In this document: piece after piece, positions 6,612-13,550 of the stretch
Position numbering within the stretch: the stretch's first letter is position 1
How the letters are laid out: the number at the start of each line of letters is the position of its first letter
Assembly: GCA_903930515.1 (NCBI GenBank)
Contig: CAIYYW010000155.1
Location: forward strand, 1-13,550
DNA: 13,550 bases
Source: an uncultured delta proteobacterium
GTDB taxonomy: Bacteria; RBG-13-61-14; DRUE01
Direction of reading: 5' to 3'
Translations under genes and position numbers: made by a program
The notes under the pieces: generated by a model
What the model was told of the DNA's origin: nothing
The model's input: only the letters and a program-made list of their open reading frames with translations
Databases searched by the model: none

Positions 6612-6656
6612 GTTGACACTAACTGGAGAAATGGTACAAGTATTGGGGGCAGGTCA
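6612..6656 (+). repeat. Dispersed 45-bp repeat, copy D (promoter-like, ahead of hydrolase)
   Basis: On the plus strand it reads GTTGACACTAACT, then GGAGAAA, then TGGTACAAGTATTGGGGGC and AGGTCA. It matches copy B (reverse complement) at 42 of 45 bases. TTGACA is at 6613-6618 and TACAAG at 6635-6640, 16 bp apart. The hydrolase ATG at 6679 lies 38 nt after TACAAG, with GTGGAGGAAAA as ribosome site in between. This gives a sensible promoter-leader-start layout. Confidence 0.78.
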
Positions 6657-6678
6657 TTTCGCAAGTGGAGGAAAAGCG

Positions 6679-7614
6679 ATGCGTAAAAATCGGGCGACAG
6701 TAATCAATGGATTGACTCTGGCGATAATCCTTTTGGCCTCGATGGCGGCCCAAGCCAAGGGAAACCCCTGGAACCCTCCGCCCTATTTCGCGCCTGAGCA
6801 TTACGCCCAGATCGAGGGCATGAAGATCTGCTACCTGGAAGCGGGCGAGCAGAACCCGCAGGCCATTGTCTTCATTCACGGCTTCTCCGGCGACGTCCAG
6901 AACTGGTGGGACCAGTACGAATACTTCAAGAGCCAGTATCACGTGGTGGTGATTGACAATCCGGGCCACGGCAAGTCGGAGCGGCGCAAGGACATCAAAT
7001 ACTCGATGGCGCTGGACGGCAAGACCGTGATCGGGCTGATGGACTTTCTGGGGATCAAACAGGCGATCGTGGCGGGCAATTCCATGGGCGGGCATATTGC
7101 CGCCTGGGTGGCCATCAATTACCCAGACCGGGTGACCAAGCTGGCGCTCTCGGACGCGGCCGGGGCCTCGGACATGCGCGGGCTGGCCATTTTGGCTCCG
7201 TTTGTGAACCCGGCCACCATGAAAAGCATGGGCTACACCTCCGGCAACCAGTACAAGCCGACCACTTCCCAGAACCAGGCCCGCTCCGCTTTTATCAAGA
7301 GCTTTGACGGCACTGAGGAAGGGAACCTTTATTCGGACGCGCTGGCCAAGTCCATCAAGAACCTGGTCATGAACCCCATCAAAAAAGACCTGCCCAAAAT
7401 CAAGGCGGAGACCCTGTTGATATGGGGAGACAACGACCCGACGGTCAACCCCAAGGCCATGGACACTTTCGCCAGACTCATCCCCAACACCAAGCGCTAC
7501 CTGGTGCCTCAGGGCGGCCACACGCCGCACATGGACAAGCCGGCGGAGTTCAACTGCGCGGTTGAGAATTTCATCCAGGGCAAGGATATGAGCGCCTGCC
7601 ACAACGCCAAATAA
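6679..7614 (+). CDS. Secreted alpha/beta-fold hydrolase
   Basis: 311 aa. The N-terminus (MRKNRATVINGLTLAIILLASMAAQAKG) is a Sec signal peptide, probably cut after AQA. The frame is open upstream to 6568, but that part is the repeat, and GGAGGAAAA supports ATG 6679. The fold marks are an oxyanion loop FIHGFSGDVQNWW (65-77), VIDNPGHGKS (91-100), the nucleophile elbow GNSMGG with Ser135, Asp253 in LLIWGDNDPTV, and His281 in PQGGHTPH. It therefore has a complete Ser-Asp-His triad. Such enzymes hydrolyse esters, lactones or C-C bonds; the substrate cannot be told. Cys293 and Cys307 near the end could form a disulfide after export. Transcription is probably from repeat copy D. Confidence 0.88.
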   Translation: MRKNRATVINGLTLAIILLASMAAQAKGNPWNPPPYFAPEHYAQIEGMKICYLEAGEQNPQAIVFIHGFSGDVQNWWDQYEYFKSQYHVVVIDNPGHGKSERRKDIKYSMALDGKTVIGLMDFLGIKQAIVAGNSMGGHIAAWVAINYPDRVTKLALSDAAGASDMRGLAILAPFVNPATMKSMGYTSGNQYKPTTSQNQARSAFIKSFDGTEEGNLYSDALAKSIKNLVMNPIKKDLPKIKAETLLIWGDNDPTVNPKAMDTFARLIPNTKRYLVPQGGHTPHMDKPAEFNCAVENFIQGKDMSACHNAK

Positions 7615-7646
7615 ATCTGGCCGCGTCAAAGCGGGGGGACAATCGA

Positions 7647-7866
7647 GTGGACATCATTGACCTGCGAAGCGACACCGTGCCCCTGCCATCGCCGGCCATG
7701 CGCCAGGCCATGGCCGAGGCTGATGTGTGAGGCGATGTGTACGGAGAGGACCCCACCGTCAACAGGCTCCAGGAAACCGCCGCCAGGCTCATCCGCCCTC
7801 TTTGTGCCCTCCGGCACCATGGCCAACCTGCGGGCGCTGTGCGAACCGCTCGTCGGGAAAGGATGA
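7647..7866 (+). pseudogene. Threonine aldolase N-terminal fragment, broken
   Basis: From GTG 7647 the frame reads VDIIDLRSDTVPLPSPAMRQ AMAEADV, then TGA (7728-7730), then GDVYGEDPTVNRLQETAARL. After a frameshift near 7785 a second frame continues ALFVPSGTMANLRALCEPLV and stops at 7866. These are the consecutive N-terminal blocks of PLP-dependent L-threonine aldolases (IDLRSDTVT--P--AMR, VGDDVYGEDPTVN, FVPSGTMGN). The remaining ~250 residues, including the PLP lysine region, are missing. Nonsense, frameshift and truncation together make it a pseudogene. It follows the hydrolase by 32 nt. Confidence 0.8.
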
Positions 7867-7890
7867 AAAAAAACATGGTATTGAGCACCC

Positions 7891-7920
7891 TTGACCTGCC
7901 GGCGGATTTGGCTTTTTAAT
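7891..7920 (+). promoter_or_regulatory. Candidate sigma70-type promoter for the trehalase gene
   Basis: TTGACC (7891-7896), 18 bp, then TTTAAT (7915-7920). Each box has one mismatch to consensus. It lies about 55 nt before the trehalase ATG at 7976 and just after the aldolase remnant. Predicted by eye only. Confidence 0.35.
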
Positions 7921-7975
7921 CAAATTGGGGTGAAATGTTGTTTGATAAAACCAAGACAAGGCTCAGGGAGGGCTG

Positions 7976-10003
7976 ATGAAGACACAACAAGCCATTAAAG
8001 TTTTTTCGGTGGTCTGCTTGGCCGCCGGCATGCTGATTTTTATGGGCGCCAATCCAAGCGCTGAATGCGAATGTCCTCTTTCATCGTCCATCAAGGTAAA
8101 GGTGGAACAGACTTTTCAAAGACTTCTTGCCGACGAAGACACGGACGGAGATGCCAAAATAACCATAGACGACCGTCAGACCGGGACCTCGGCCAAAGGC
8201 GATAAAAAATTCACGCTTGAGAGCCCGGACGGGAAATGCGCGGTGGTGAACGACACCTGCCAGTTGTCGCTCCTTTTGCAGGAGCTTGCCCTGGCGCGGG
8301 AGAACGGAGCGCGCGAGCTTGAGGTCACGCCCGCAATGATGGCCGAGCGGCCCGCGGACCGCATCTCCCGGCTCATCCGCGAGAGATATTGGGACGCGCT
8401 CACCCGCCGCATCGACGCTGAGCATCTAAGCGCCATGCTCACCGACGAGAAACAGGTTTCGGTTGACGGGTACAGGCATTTGTATGTTCCCGGTGATGAC
8501 CTTGCGGCGTTTGCATACTTTGAAAAGGCCGGCTCGCTCCACCCGGAGTGGAAGCTCAAGGTCGGGCTGCTGCCGGAAAATATCACCCCGGAATACGTGC
8601 GCGGGCTGGACGGCCGGCACGGCATTTTAAGCCTCAGGCTGATTGACGACAACGGCGCAATCAAAGGCGTTCCCTTTGTGGTCCCGGGCGGGCGGTTTAA
8701 CGAGATGTATGGATGGGACTCCTACTTTGAGTCGCTCGGACTCATAGCCGATGGGAGGCCCGAACTGGCGCGCGCCATGGTTGATAATTTTGTGTATCAG
8801 ATTGAGCATTACGAAAAAATCCTCAACGCCAACCGCAGCTACTATCTAACGCGCTCGCAGCCGCCGTTCCTCACCTCCATGGCGCTCGCGGTCTATAATT
8901 CCGGGTCCAAAGACGCGGCGCAAAAGGAATGGCTGGCCGGGGTTTTCCGCGCGGCCATCAAGGAATACCGCCAGGTCTGGACCGGGCCGGAGCGTTTGAC
9001 CGGCACAGGTCTTTCCCGCTATTTTGATTCCGGTCGCGGCCCCTGCCCGGAGGTGGAGCCTAGGCATTACGACTCCATGATCAGGCCTTATGCGGACGCC
9101 GTCGGGCTTTCGCCCGCGGAGTGGCTGGCGCAATATGAGGCCGGAAAAATTGCCAGCCCGGAGATGGACAAGTTTTTTATCCATGACCGGGCGGTGCGCG
9201 AATCCGGGCACGACACCACCTGGCGTTTTGACAACCGCACCGCTGATTTTGTGAGCGTGGATTTGAACTCTCTGCTTTACAAACATGAAACCGACATAGC
9301 AGACACGATTCAAAACGAGCTTGGCGGCAGTCTCAGGATGCCGGACGGCGCGGTGGAGACCCCCAAGCCCTGGCGCGACAGGGCGAGCCGCCGGAAAGCC
9401 GTCATGAATAAACTCATGTGGTCCCAGGAACAGGGAATGTTTTTTGATTACGATTTTATCAACCGCAAAAGGTCCGGGTATGTAAGCGCAACAACCTTCT
9501 ACCCGCTCTGGGCCGGAATCGCCACCAGGCAGCAGGCGGCCGCGCTGGTTAAAAACGCGCTCCCGCTTTTGGAGATGCCGGGAGGGGTGGCGGCCACGGC
9601 GGAGAAGTCGCGCGGGCCGGTCACCGAAGCCCGGCCACAGCGCCAGTGGGATTACCCGTATGGCTGGGCTCCCCATCAGATGCTTATCTGGGAGGGGCTG
9701 TCCAACTATGGCTATGGGCAGGACGCCCGGCGTCTGGCCTACAAATGGCTCTACATGATCACCCGCAACGCCGCAGACTACAACGGGGTCATCCCGGAGA
9801 AATACGATGTGGCTGCCATGACCCACCAGGTGTTCGCGGGATATGGCAACGTTGGCACCCAGTTCAGTTACATCACCAAGGAAGGCTTCGGATGGATGAA
9901 CGCGTCCTTCCAAGTCGGCCTTAAACTGCTCACCCCGGAAATGAGGGACAAATTAAACGGGCTGGCAAAGCCTGAACAGGTATTTGCCAAATCAAGGCCC
10001 TGA
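7976..10003 (+). CDS. Periplasmic trehalase (GH37) with N-terminal EF-hand-like motif
   Basis: 675 aa; splits alpha,alpha-trehalose into two glucoses. An N-terminal hydrophobic segment (about 9-25) is a Sec signal, so it acts outside the cytoplasm. Both trehalase signatures are present: PGGRFNEMYGWDSY (237-250) and QWDYPYGWAP (557-566). RESGHDTTWRF supplies the catalytic acid Asp413, VIPEKYD the base Glu608, and GFGWMNASF follows near the end. Residues 55-66 (DTDGDAKITIDD) resemble an EF-hand calcium loop, within an extension longer than in E. coli TreA (about 565 aa). ATG 7976 follows GGGAGGG. A candidate promoter lies at 7891. No trehalose transporter or regulator is next to it. The treA symbol is withheld because orthology was not tested; the family assignment is certain. 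Confidence 0.93.
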   Translation: MKTQQAIKVFSVVCLAAGMLIFMGANPSAECECPLSSSIKVKVEQTFQRLLADEDTDGDAKITIDDRQTGTSAKGDKKFTLESPDGKCAVVNDTCQLSLLLQELALARENGARELEVTPAMMAERPADRISRLIRERYWDALTRRIDAEHLSAMLTDEKQVSVDGYRHLYVPGDDLAAFAYFEKAGSLHPEWKLKVGLLPENITPEYVRGLDGRHGILSLRLIDDNGAIKGVPFVVPGGRFNEMYGWDSYFESLGLIADGRPELARAMVDNFVYQIEHYEKILNANRSYYLTRSQPPFLTSMALAVYNSGSKDAAQKEWLAGVFRAAIKEYRQVWTGPERLTGTGLSRYFDSGRGPCPEVEPRHYDSMIRPYADAVGLSPAEWLAQYEAGKIASPEMDKFFIHDRAVRESGHDTTWRFDNRTADFVSVDLNSLLYKHETDIADTIQNELGGSLRMPDGAVETPKPWRDRASRRKAVMNKLMWSQEQGMFFDYDFINRKRSGYVSATTFYPLWAGIATRQQAAALVKNALPLLEMPGGVAATAEKSRGPVTEARPQRQWDYPYGWAPHQMLIWEGLSNYGYGQDARRLAYKWLYMITRNAADYNGVIPEKYDVAAMTHQVFAGYGNVGTQFSYITKEGFGWMNASFQVGLKLLTPEMRDKLNGLAKPEQVFAKSRP

Positions 10004-10082
10004 TAAGGTTTGGTTGCAGGAAGAAGGCAAGCAGTCCAAATCGTTAAGTGATATAATTCAACTCAATTTTTTGGAGGGTGAG

Positions 10083-10332
10083 ATGAAACCACAAAGAGCT
10101 TTACGGATCCTGGCAATCGCGAGCTTTGTCTTGGCCGGCTCCCGCGCTAATGCGGAAGGAAAGGTCACGCTAAACCAATTGCTGGACAAAATGGTCACGC
10201 TTGATTGGCTTTACTCCCCGCCGTTCAAAGATTAATTGGTTCGCGGGCGGGCATGTCGCAAACTTCGGTATAAAGCAGGCACTCAAGGTGGAGGATGAAT
10301 TCTTGGCAAGGCAATTGAAGAAATTAAACTGA
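10083..10332 (+). pseudogene. Signal-peptide fragment of an exported protein, possibly DUF2961-like
   Basis: From ATG 10083, with GGAGG eight bases upstream, the frame encodes a clear Sec signal (MKPQRALRILAIASFVLAGS then RANA), followed by GKVTLNQLLDKMVTLDWLYS PPFKD and TAA at 10233. A second frame then reads INWFAGGHVANFG and continues to TGA at 10330. The order 'LLDEMV-LD-L...' then 'WFA...' recalls the N-terminus of DUF2961 proteins, with the part between deleted. This is from memory and tentative. A complete 50-aa secreted peptide is the alternative. It lies between the trehalase and carboxylesterase genes. Confidence 0.4.
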
Positions 10333-10386
10333 CCAAGCCGGCGGTTTTATGGTAATTTGGTGACAATCACTTCAGGAGGGTTGTTA

Positions 10387-12018
10387 ATGAATTGCGAGTA
10401 TTTTATCCGGAAAATGATGCTTGCGGCTATCACGCTCCTTGTGAGCATATCTTTTGCCGCTAAGGCCGATGATTTATGCTCCAAACCGGTCACAACCAGG
10501 ACCGGACAGGTGAGCGGCATGGATGATAAGGATTCCAAGACCTGCGCCTGGCTCGGCATACCTTACGCTGCGCCTCCGGCGGGAGACAACCGTTGGCGCG
10601 CGCCTCAACCTGCGGTGCCATGGTCCGGGGTGCGCGAGACTAAAGCTTTCGGCCGGCGCTGCATGCAGTCCGGCGGTCTGATGGAAAGCGCGAACTCGGA
10701 CCCCTCCGGCGGTATGTCCGAGGACTGCCTTTTCCTCAACATCTGGCGGCCGGACAAGCCGGGCAAGTTCCCGGTCATGTTTTTTATTCATGGCGGCGCC
10801 TATGTTGTTGGCTCGGGCAAGGATGACCCCGGTGGCAAGCTTGCGGAATTCGGCGATGTAATTGTGATTACCCTCGACTATCGGCTTGGCGCGTTCGGAT
10901 TTCTCGCCACTCCGGCTCTGCGCGAGGAAGACCCTGACAAAATGGTAGGCTCTTACGGCTCGCTCGACCAGGTTGCGGCAATCAAATGGGTCCATGACAA
11001 CATCGCGAATTTCGGTGGAGACCCCTCCAATATCACCATCTTCGGACAGTCCGCTGGGGGATGGAGCGTTTGCACCATGCTCGCCACCCCGCTGGCCAAG
11101 GGCCTCTTCTCCAAAGCCATCATTGAAAGCGGCGGGTGCGAGTCCACGGAAACGCTCGATCAGGGTTATGCAACGGGCGCGATCATCGCCAAAAAAGTCG
11201 GGTGCAAGGTTGATGATCTAAAATGCCTGCGCGCGGTGCCCGCGGAAAAACTGGTCGTAAGCGGACCGGGAGACATTCTCAAGAAGGGTTTCATATTCTT
11301 TCCGCATGAGGACGGGTATCTGCTGACCGGTACGCCTCTCTCCATGATTCGCTCGGGAAATTTCAACAAGGTTCCACTCATGGCCGGCAGCAACAAGGAA
11401 GAAATAAATGCCGCGGTCACGGCCGTCCGTCCCCGGCTGGCCTATGCTTTGCCCTTTCAATACGAAAGCCGTATCATCCGCGACCTGAATGTCACCAAGG
11501 AAGAGGCCAAAAAGGTCGAGCAGGCATATCCGTTGAGAAAATACGAGAACAGCCCGGGGGAAGCCTTTGGATATATCCTGACTGACATGCTCCTTGCCTG
11601 TCCGACCTATTTCGGGCTGGAATCCTTCGCCGGCCAGGATGCGCCAACTTTTTATTACCGCTTTGATTACCGCGGTATGAACAACGGCAGCGTTGTCGGC
11701 GCCATGCATACAATGGAAGTGCCGCTGGTTTTCAATTCCATAGGCGAAGGCTCAAGTAAAAATATCGACCAGGCCCGCGAGTTGAGCAGAATCATCCAGA
11801 GCTATTGGACCAACTTCGCCAAGACCGGAAATCCCAACGGTCCTGATCTCCCGGTCTGGCCCCGGTTTGAGCCCAGCCATCAGACCGTCCAAATCCTGGA
11901 CACCGAGGTCAGGACCGAGCAGAGCGATTCCGGACAGCGCTGCGCGCCCTGGGACGGATATCCGCAAACCCATACGCCGGCCTGGAAAAACCTGGGTAAA
12001 CACGAAAAACACAAGTGA
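10387..12018 (+). CDS. Secreted type B carboxylesterase
   Basis: 543 aa, the typical length of type B carboxylesterases (para-nitrobenzyl-esterase-like). ATG 10387 follows CAGGAGGG at good spacing. The basic N-terminus and MMLAAITLLVSISFAAKADD form a Sec signal. Family marks are IPYAAPPAGDNRW (58-70), EDCLFLNIWRP (112-122), the oxyanion HGGAYVVGSG (135-144), GSLDQVAAIKWVHDNI (191-206), the nucleophile FGQSAGG with Ser222, the acid Glu339 in GSNKEE, and His441 in GAMHTMEVP. The triad is complete. It hydrolyses carboxylic esters outside the cytoplasm; the natural substrate is unknown. Several Cys residues (31, 53, 92, 114, 251, 273, 280) could form disulfides. It follows the broken 10083 ORF by 54 nt, and no terminator separates them. 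Confidence 0.92.
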   Translation: MNCEYFIRKMMLAAITLLVSISFAAKADDLCSKPVTTRTGQVSGMDDKDSKTCAWLGIPYAAPPAGDNRWRAPQPAVPWSGVRETKAFGRRCMQSGGLMESANSDPSGGMSEDCLFLNIWRPDKPGKFPVMFFIHGGAYVVGSGKDDPGGKLAEFGDVIVITLDYRLGAFGFLATPALREEDPDKMVGSYGSLDQVAAIKWVHDNIANFGGDPSNITIFGQSAGGWSVCTMLATPLAKGLFSKAIIESGGCESTETLDQGYATGAIIAKKVGCKVDDLKCLRAVPAEKLVVSGPGDILKKGFIFFPHEDGYLLTGTPLSMIRSGNFNKVPLMAGSNKEEINAAVTAVRPRLAYALPFQYESRIIRDLNVTKEEAKKVEQAYPLRKYENSPGEAFGYILTDMLLACPTYFGLESFAGQDAPTFYYRFDYRGMNNGSVVGAMHTMEVPLVFNSIGEGSSKNIDQARELSRIIQSYWTNFAKTGNPNGPDLPVWPRFEPSHQTVQILDTEVRTEQSDSGQRCAPWDGYPQTHTPAWKNLGKHEKHK

Positions 12019-12295
12019 GAAGCAAGCCGGTGAAAAAAAAATTCAAATGCTCGCGCTTTAGGAACATCCTCGGGCAGGATATCTGAGCCACTCAGGTCAA
12101 GACCATGTCCGGCTTGGTCATGGGTATGGCCGAGAAAGGCGGTAAGAGCGGCGTCTGGCGCGGCATTACCCTAAGACGCGGTTCCGGTCGGCGATTTGCG
12201 ATGCAAAGCCCCCTGTCCGCATAATCTCAGTTAAAAATTAGAGCACACTTCCCTCGGTTTTTTTGCATGCGCGACTGCCAACCCCGGATAGGGAT
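12019..12295. other. Spacer without a recognisable gene
   Basis: A 48-codon frame ending in TAA near 12225 encodes Gly/Lys/Arg-rich sequence (MAEKGGKSGVWRGITLRRGS) but has no start with a ribosome site and no family resemblance I can name. A five-pair hairpin TTTGC-GAT-GCAAA lies at 12195-12207 without a T-run. A run of seven T follows at about 12257. Nothing else is seen. Confidence 0.3.
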
Positions 12296-12324
12296 TTGCA
12301 TTGCTGAACCTTGACAAGATATAC
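12296..12324 (+). promoter_or_regulatory. Candidate promoter for the Tat-exported isomerase-like gene
   Basis: TTGCAT (12296-12301), 17 bp, then TATACT (12319-12324, one mismatch to TATAAT), 36 nt before ATG 12361. A perfect TTGACA at 12311 has only a weak -10 partner (ACTAAT, 18 bp on). Both are predictions by eye. Confidence 0.3.
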
Positions 12325-12360
12325 TGCCTTTACGACTAATAAACCATGAAAGGATGTGCC

Positions 12361-13550
12361 ATGACGAGATCAAATCCTTGTGGCAAGAGAGCGGGCGGGA
12401 CTGACCGACGGCGGTTTTTAAAAGGCGCGCTCTGCGCCGGCGCGGGGCTGACGATGGCGCCCGGATTCGCAAAAGCCAAAAGTTCCTCGGGCAAGCTGCG
12501 GCTCCGGGTGGTGTATGCGTTAAGCTCAACGGTTCAGCAAAAACCCGACTGGCCCAACTTGGGGTTTGACTTTGCGCCGGTCATGGAAAAATATAACCAA
12601 ACTCTAGCCAATGCTTTCCCGGAAATCGAGTTCCTCCCCATCACTGCCAAAGGCGCGGCCAAGGCTGTTTCAGTCCTGACCGGGGACGCTGTCCGGGGCA
12701 TTGACGGCTATATTGTGCTCCAGTTAAACAGCTGGAAGACCTCAATCCTTCCAGTCTCCACGGTCAACAAGCCGGTGCTTTTCGCGCCTTTCATGTATGG
12801 CGGTACCGGCGGGTTCCTGCGTTTGAATTCCATGTTCCTGCGCCAGGGCAGGAATAATGTCGGGTTCGTGTCCTCGTCCAGGATGGATGACTTGCTCGAG
12901 GCAATCAAATGTTTCAAGGAAATTAAAGCTGGCGGGCGGGCCTCGGACTTCGGAGCGGCCGTTTCCAAAGTCAGAATTGCGCGCACACCCGGACCAGGAG
13001 ACCTGGCCTGCGTCGCGGACCCGCTGCCCCTGGTATCCATGGATGAGGCGCTCGGAAAAATGAAGGAGTCCAAAATCCTTGCGGTAGGCTATCCCGGGGT
13101 TTCCCTAGCGACCCTGCCTTTTATCGCGGTGCAAACAATGTCTTTTGATGATCTCAACCTAGCGTTAAAAGCCGCGGACCAGGACCAGGCCCGGGAGATG
13201 GCAGGCCGCTGGCGCAAAGCCGCAACCGCGATTAAAGAGGTTTCCGACCCCGTGTTGGAGGATTCCGCTGCCATGTATCTGGGCATGAAGAGTCTGCTCA
13301 AAAAGCACCGCGCCAATGCCATCACCGTCAACTGCCTGGTCGGCGTTTACGGCGGACTGACCAAGTGCTATCCCTGCCTGGGATTCCACGAGCTGAACAA
13401 CGAAGGGCTGGTGGGTGCTTGCGAATGCGATGTTCGCTCAGCCGGAACCATGCTTGCGATCAATGCGCTCACCAACGGCCGGCCCGGTTATATAAGCGAT
13501 CCAGCCCTTGACGCCGCCAACCGGAGGATCATCTACGCCCATTGCGTGGC
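12361..13550 (+). CDS. Tat-exported L-fucose/L-arabinose-isomerase-like protein (3' partial)
   Basis: Open from ATG 12361 (AAGGAT ribosome site) to the window edge; 396 residues are visible. The N-terminus holds a twin-arginine signal, T14-DRRRFLKGALCAGAGL, ending near FAKAK. The visible body is alpha/beta. At 321-357 it shows ITVNCLVGVYGG, YPCLGFHELNNEGLVGACEC and D, then GRPGYISDPALD and IIYAHCV. This is the C-terminal block typical of L-fucose isomerase-type proteins (NCL-G-YGG, PCLGF-xLNxEGxxGACExD, IIxAHC). Exported members of this family occur in environmental heterotrophs; from family knowledge they are mostly uncharacterised, and ketol isomerase activity is unproven. Cysteines at 325, 336, 339, 354 and 356 cluster here. 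The export route implies folding in the cytoplasm, possibly with a metal cofactor. Confidence 0.75.
   Translation, partial: MTRSNPCGKRAGGTDRRRFLKGALCAGAGLTMAPGFAKAKSSSGKLRLRVVYALSSTVQQKPDWPNLGFDFAPVMEKYNQTLANAFPEIEFLPITAKGAAKAVSVLTGDAVRGIDGYIVLQLNSWKTSILPVSTVNKPVLFAPFMYGGTGGFLRLNSMFLRQGRNNVGFVSSSRMDDLLEAIKCFKEIKAGGRASDFGAAVSKVRIARTPGPGDLACVADPLPLVSMDEALGKMKESKILAVGYPGVSLATLPFIAVQTMSFDDLNLALKAADQDQAREMAGRWRKAATAIKEVSDPVLEDSAAMYLGMKSLLKKHRANAITVNCLVGVYGGLTKCYPCLGFHELNNEGLVGACECDVRSAGTMLAINALTNGRPGYISDPALDAANRRIIYAHCV

Noticed and set aside
2019-6656. The four 45-bp repeats as a CRISPR array
   Set aside because: Copies are far apart, in mixed orientation and separated by genes, with no regular spacers and no cas genes.
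6619-7629. Long minus-strand open frame opposite the alpha/beta hydrolase
   Set aside because: The opposite strand has a signal peptide and a full catalytic triad; this frame has no family features.
7728-7730. In-frame TGA in the aldolase fragment as recoded glycine or selenocysteine
   Set aside because: The same fragment has a frameshift and lacks most of the gene, and TGA ends other genes here (SDR, ADC, hydrolase-side remnants, cyclase). Simple decay explains it.
8846-9913. Long minus-strand open frame inside the trehalase gene
   Set aside because: The plus strand carries both trehalase signatures; this is an antisense shadow.

Overview
The window looks like a stretch of an uncultured, free-living bacterial chromosome with moderately high GC in most genes. 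Several products are exported or membrane proteins (Sec, Tat and lipoprotein signals, a membrane adenylate cyclase), and strong GGAGG-type ribosome sites are frequent. The exported trehalase, type B carboxylesterase and Tat-exported sugar-isomerase-like protein, together with gene debris, suggest an environmental heterotroph (Deltaproteobacteria, PVC/FCB or a candidate phylum). I cannot assign the phylum from sequence alone.

Layout. (1) Positions 1-1982 (+) hold a likely operon: the C-terminal end of a probable short-chain dehydrogenase, a DUF362 protein and an acetoacetate-decarboxylase-like protein, with short gaps. (2) Positions 1983-6678 are an accessory-looking stretch. Two leftward genes, a TPR/HEAT lipoprotein and a membrane class III nucleotidyl cyclase, are interleaved with four copies of a ~45-bp dispersed repeat. 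Two decayed coding remnants share a short C-terminal motif, and a small conserved protein (67 aa) follows the second one. (3) Positions 6679-13550 (+) carry a run of exported enzymes: an alpha/beta hydrolase, a GH37 trehalase, a carboxylesterase and a Tat-exported L-fucose/L-arabinose-isomerase-like protein that runs off the window. Two broken genes lie between them: a threonine aldolase fragment and a signal-peptide fragment, possibly DUF2961-like.

The most interesting structure is the repeat. Read in one orientation it contains TTGACA, 16 bp, then TACAAG. Three of four copies sit directly upstream of a start codon on the matching strand: the lipoprotein, the cyclase and the alpha/beta hydrolase. 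Near two of these, a terminator-like hairpin lies just upstream and would insulate the unit. The fourth copy faces no gene, and there the TA of TACAAG is CG. The repeat may therefore be a mobile or REP-like sequence that supplies promoters to unrelated genes. No complete transposase, RNA gene or CRISPR array was found.
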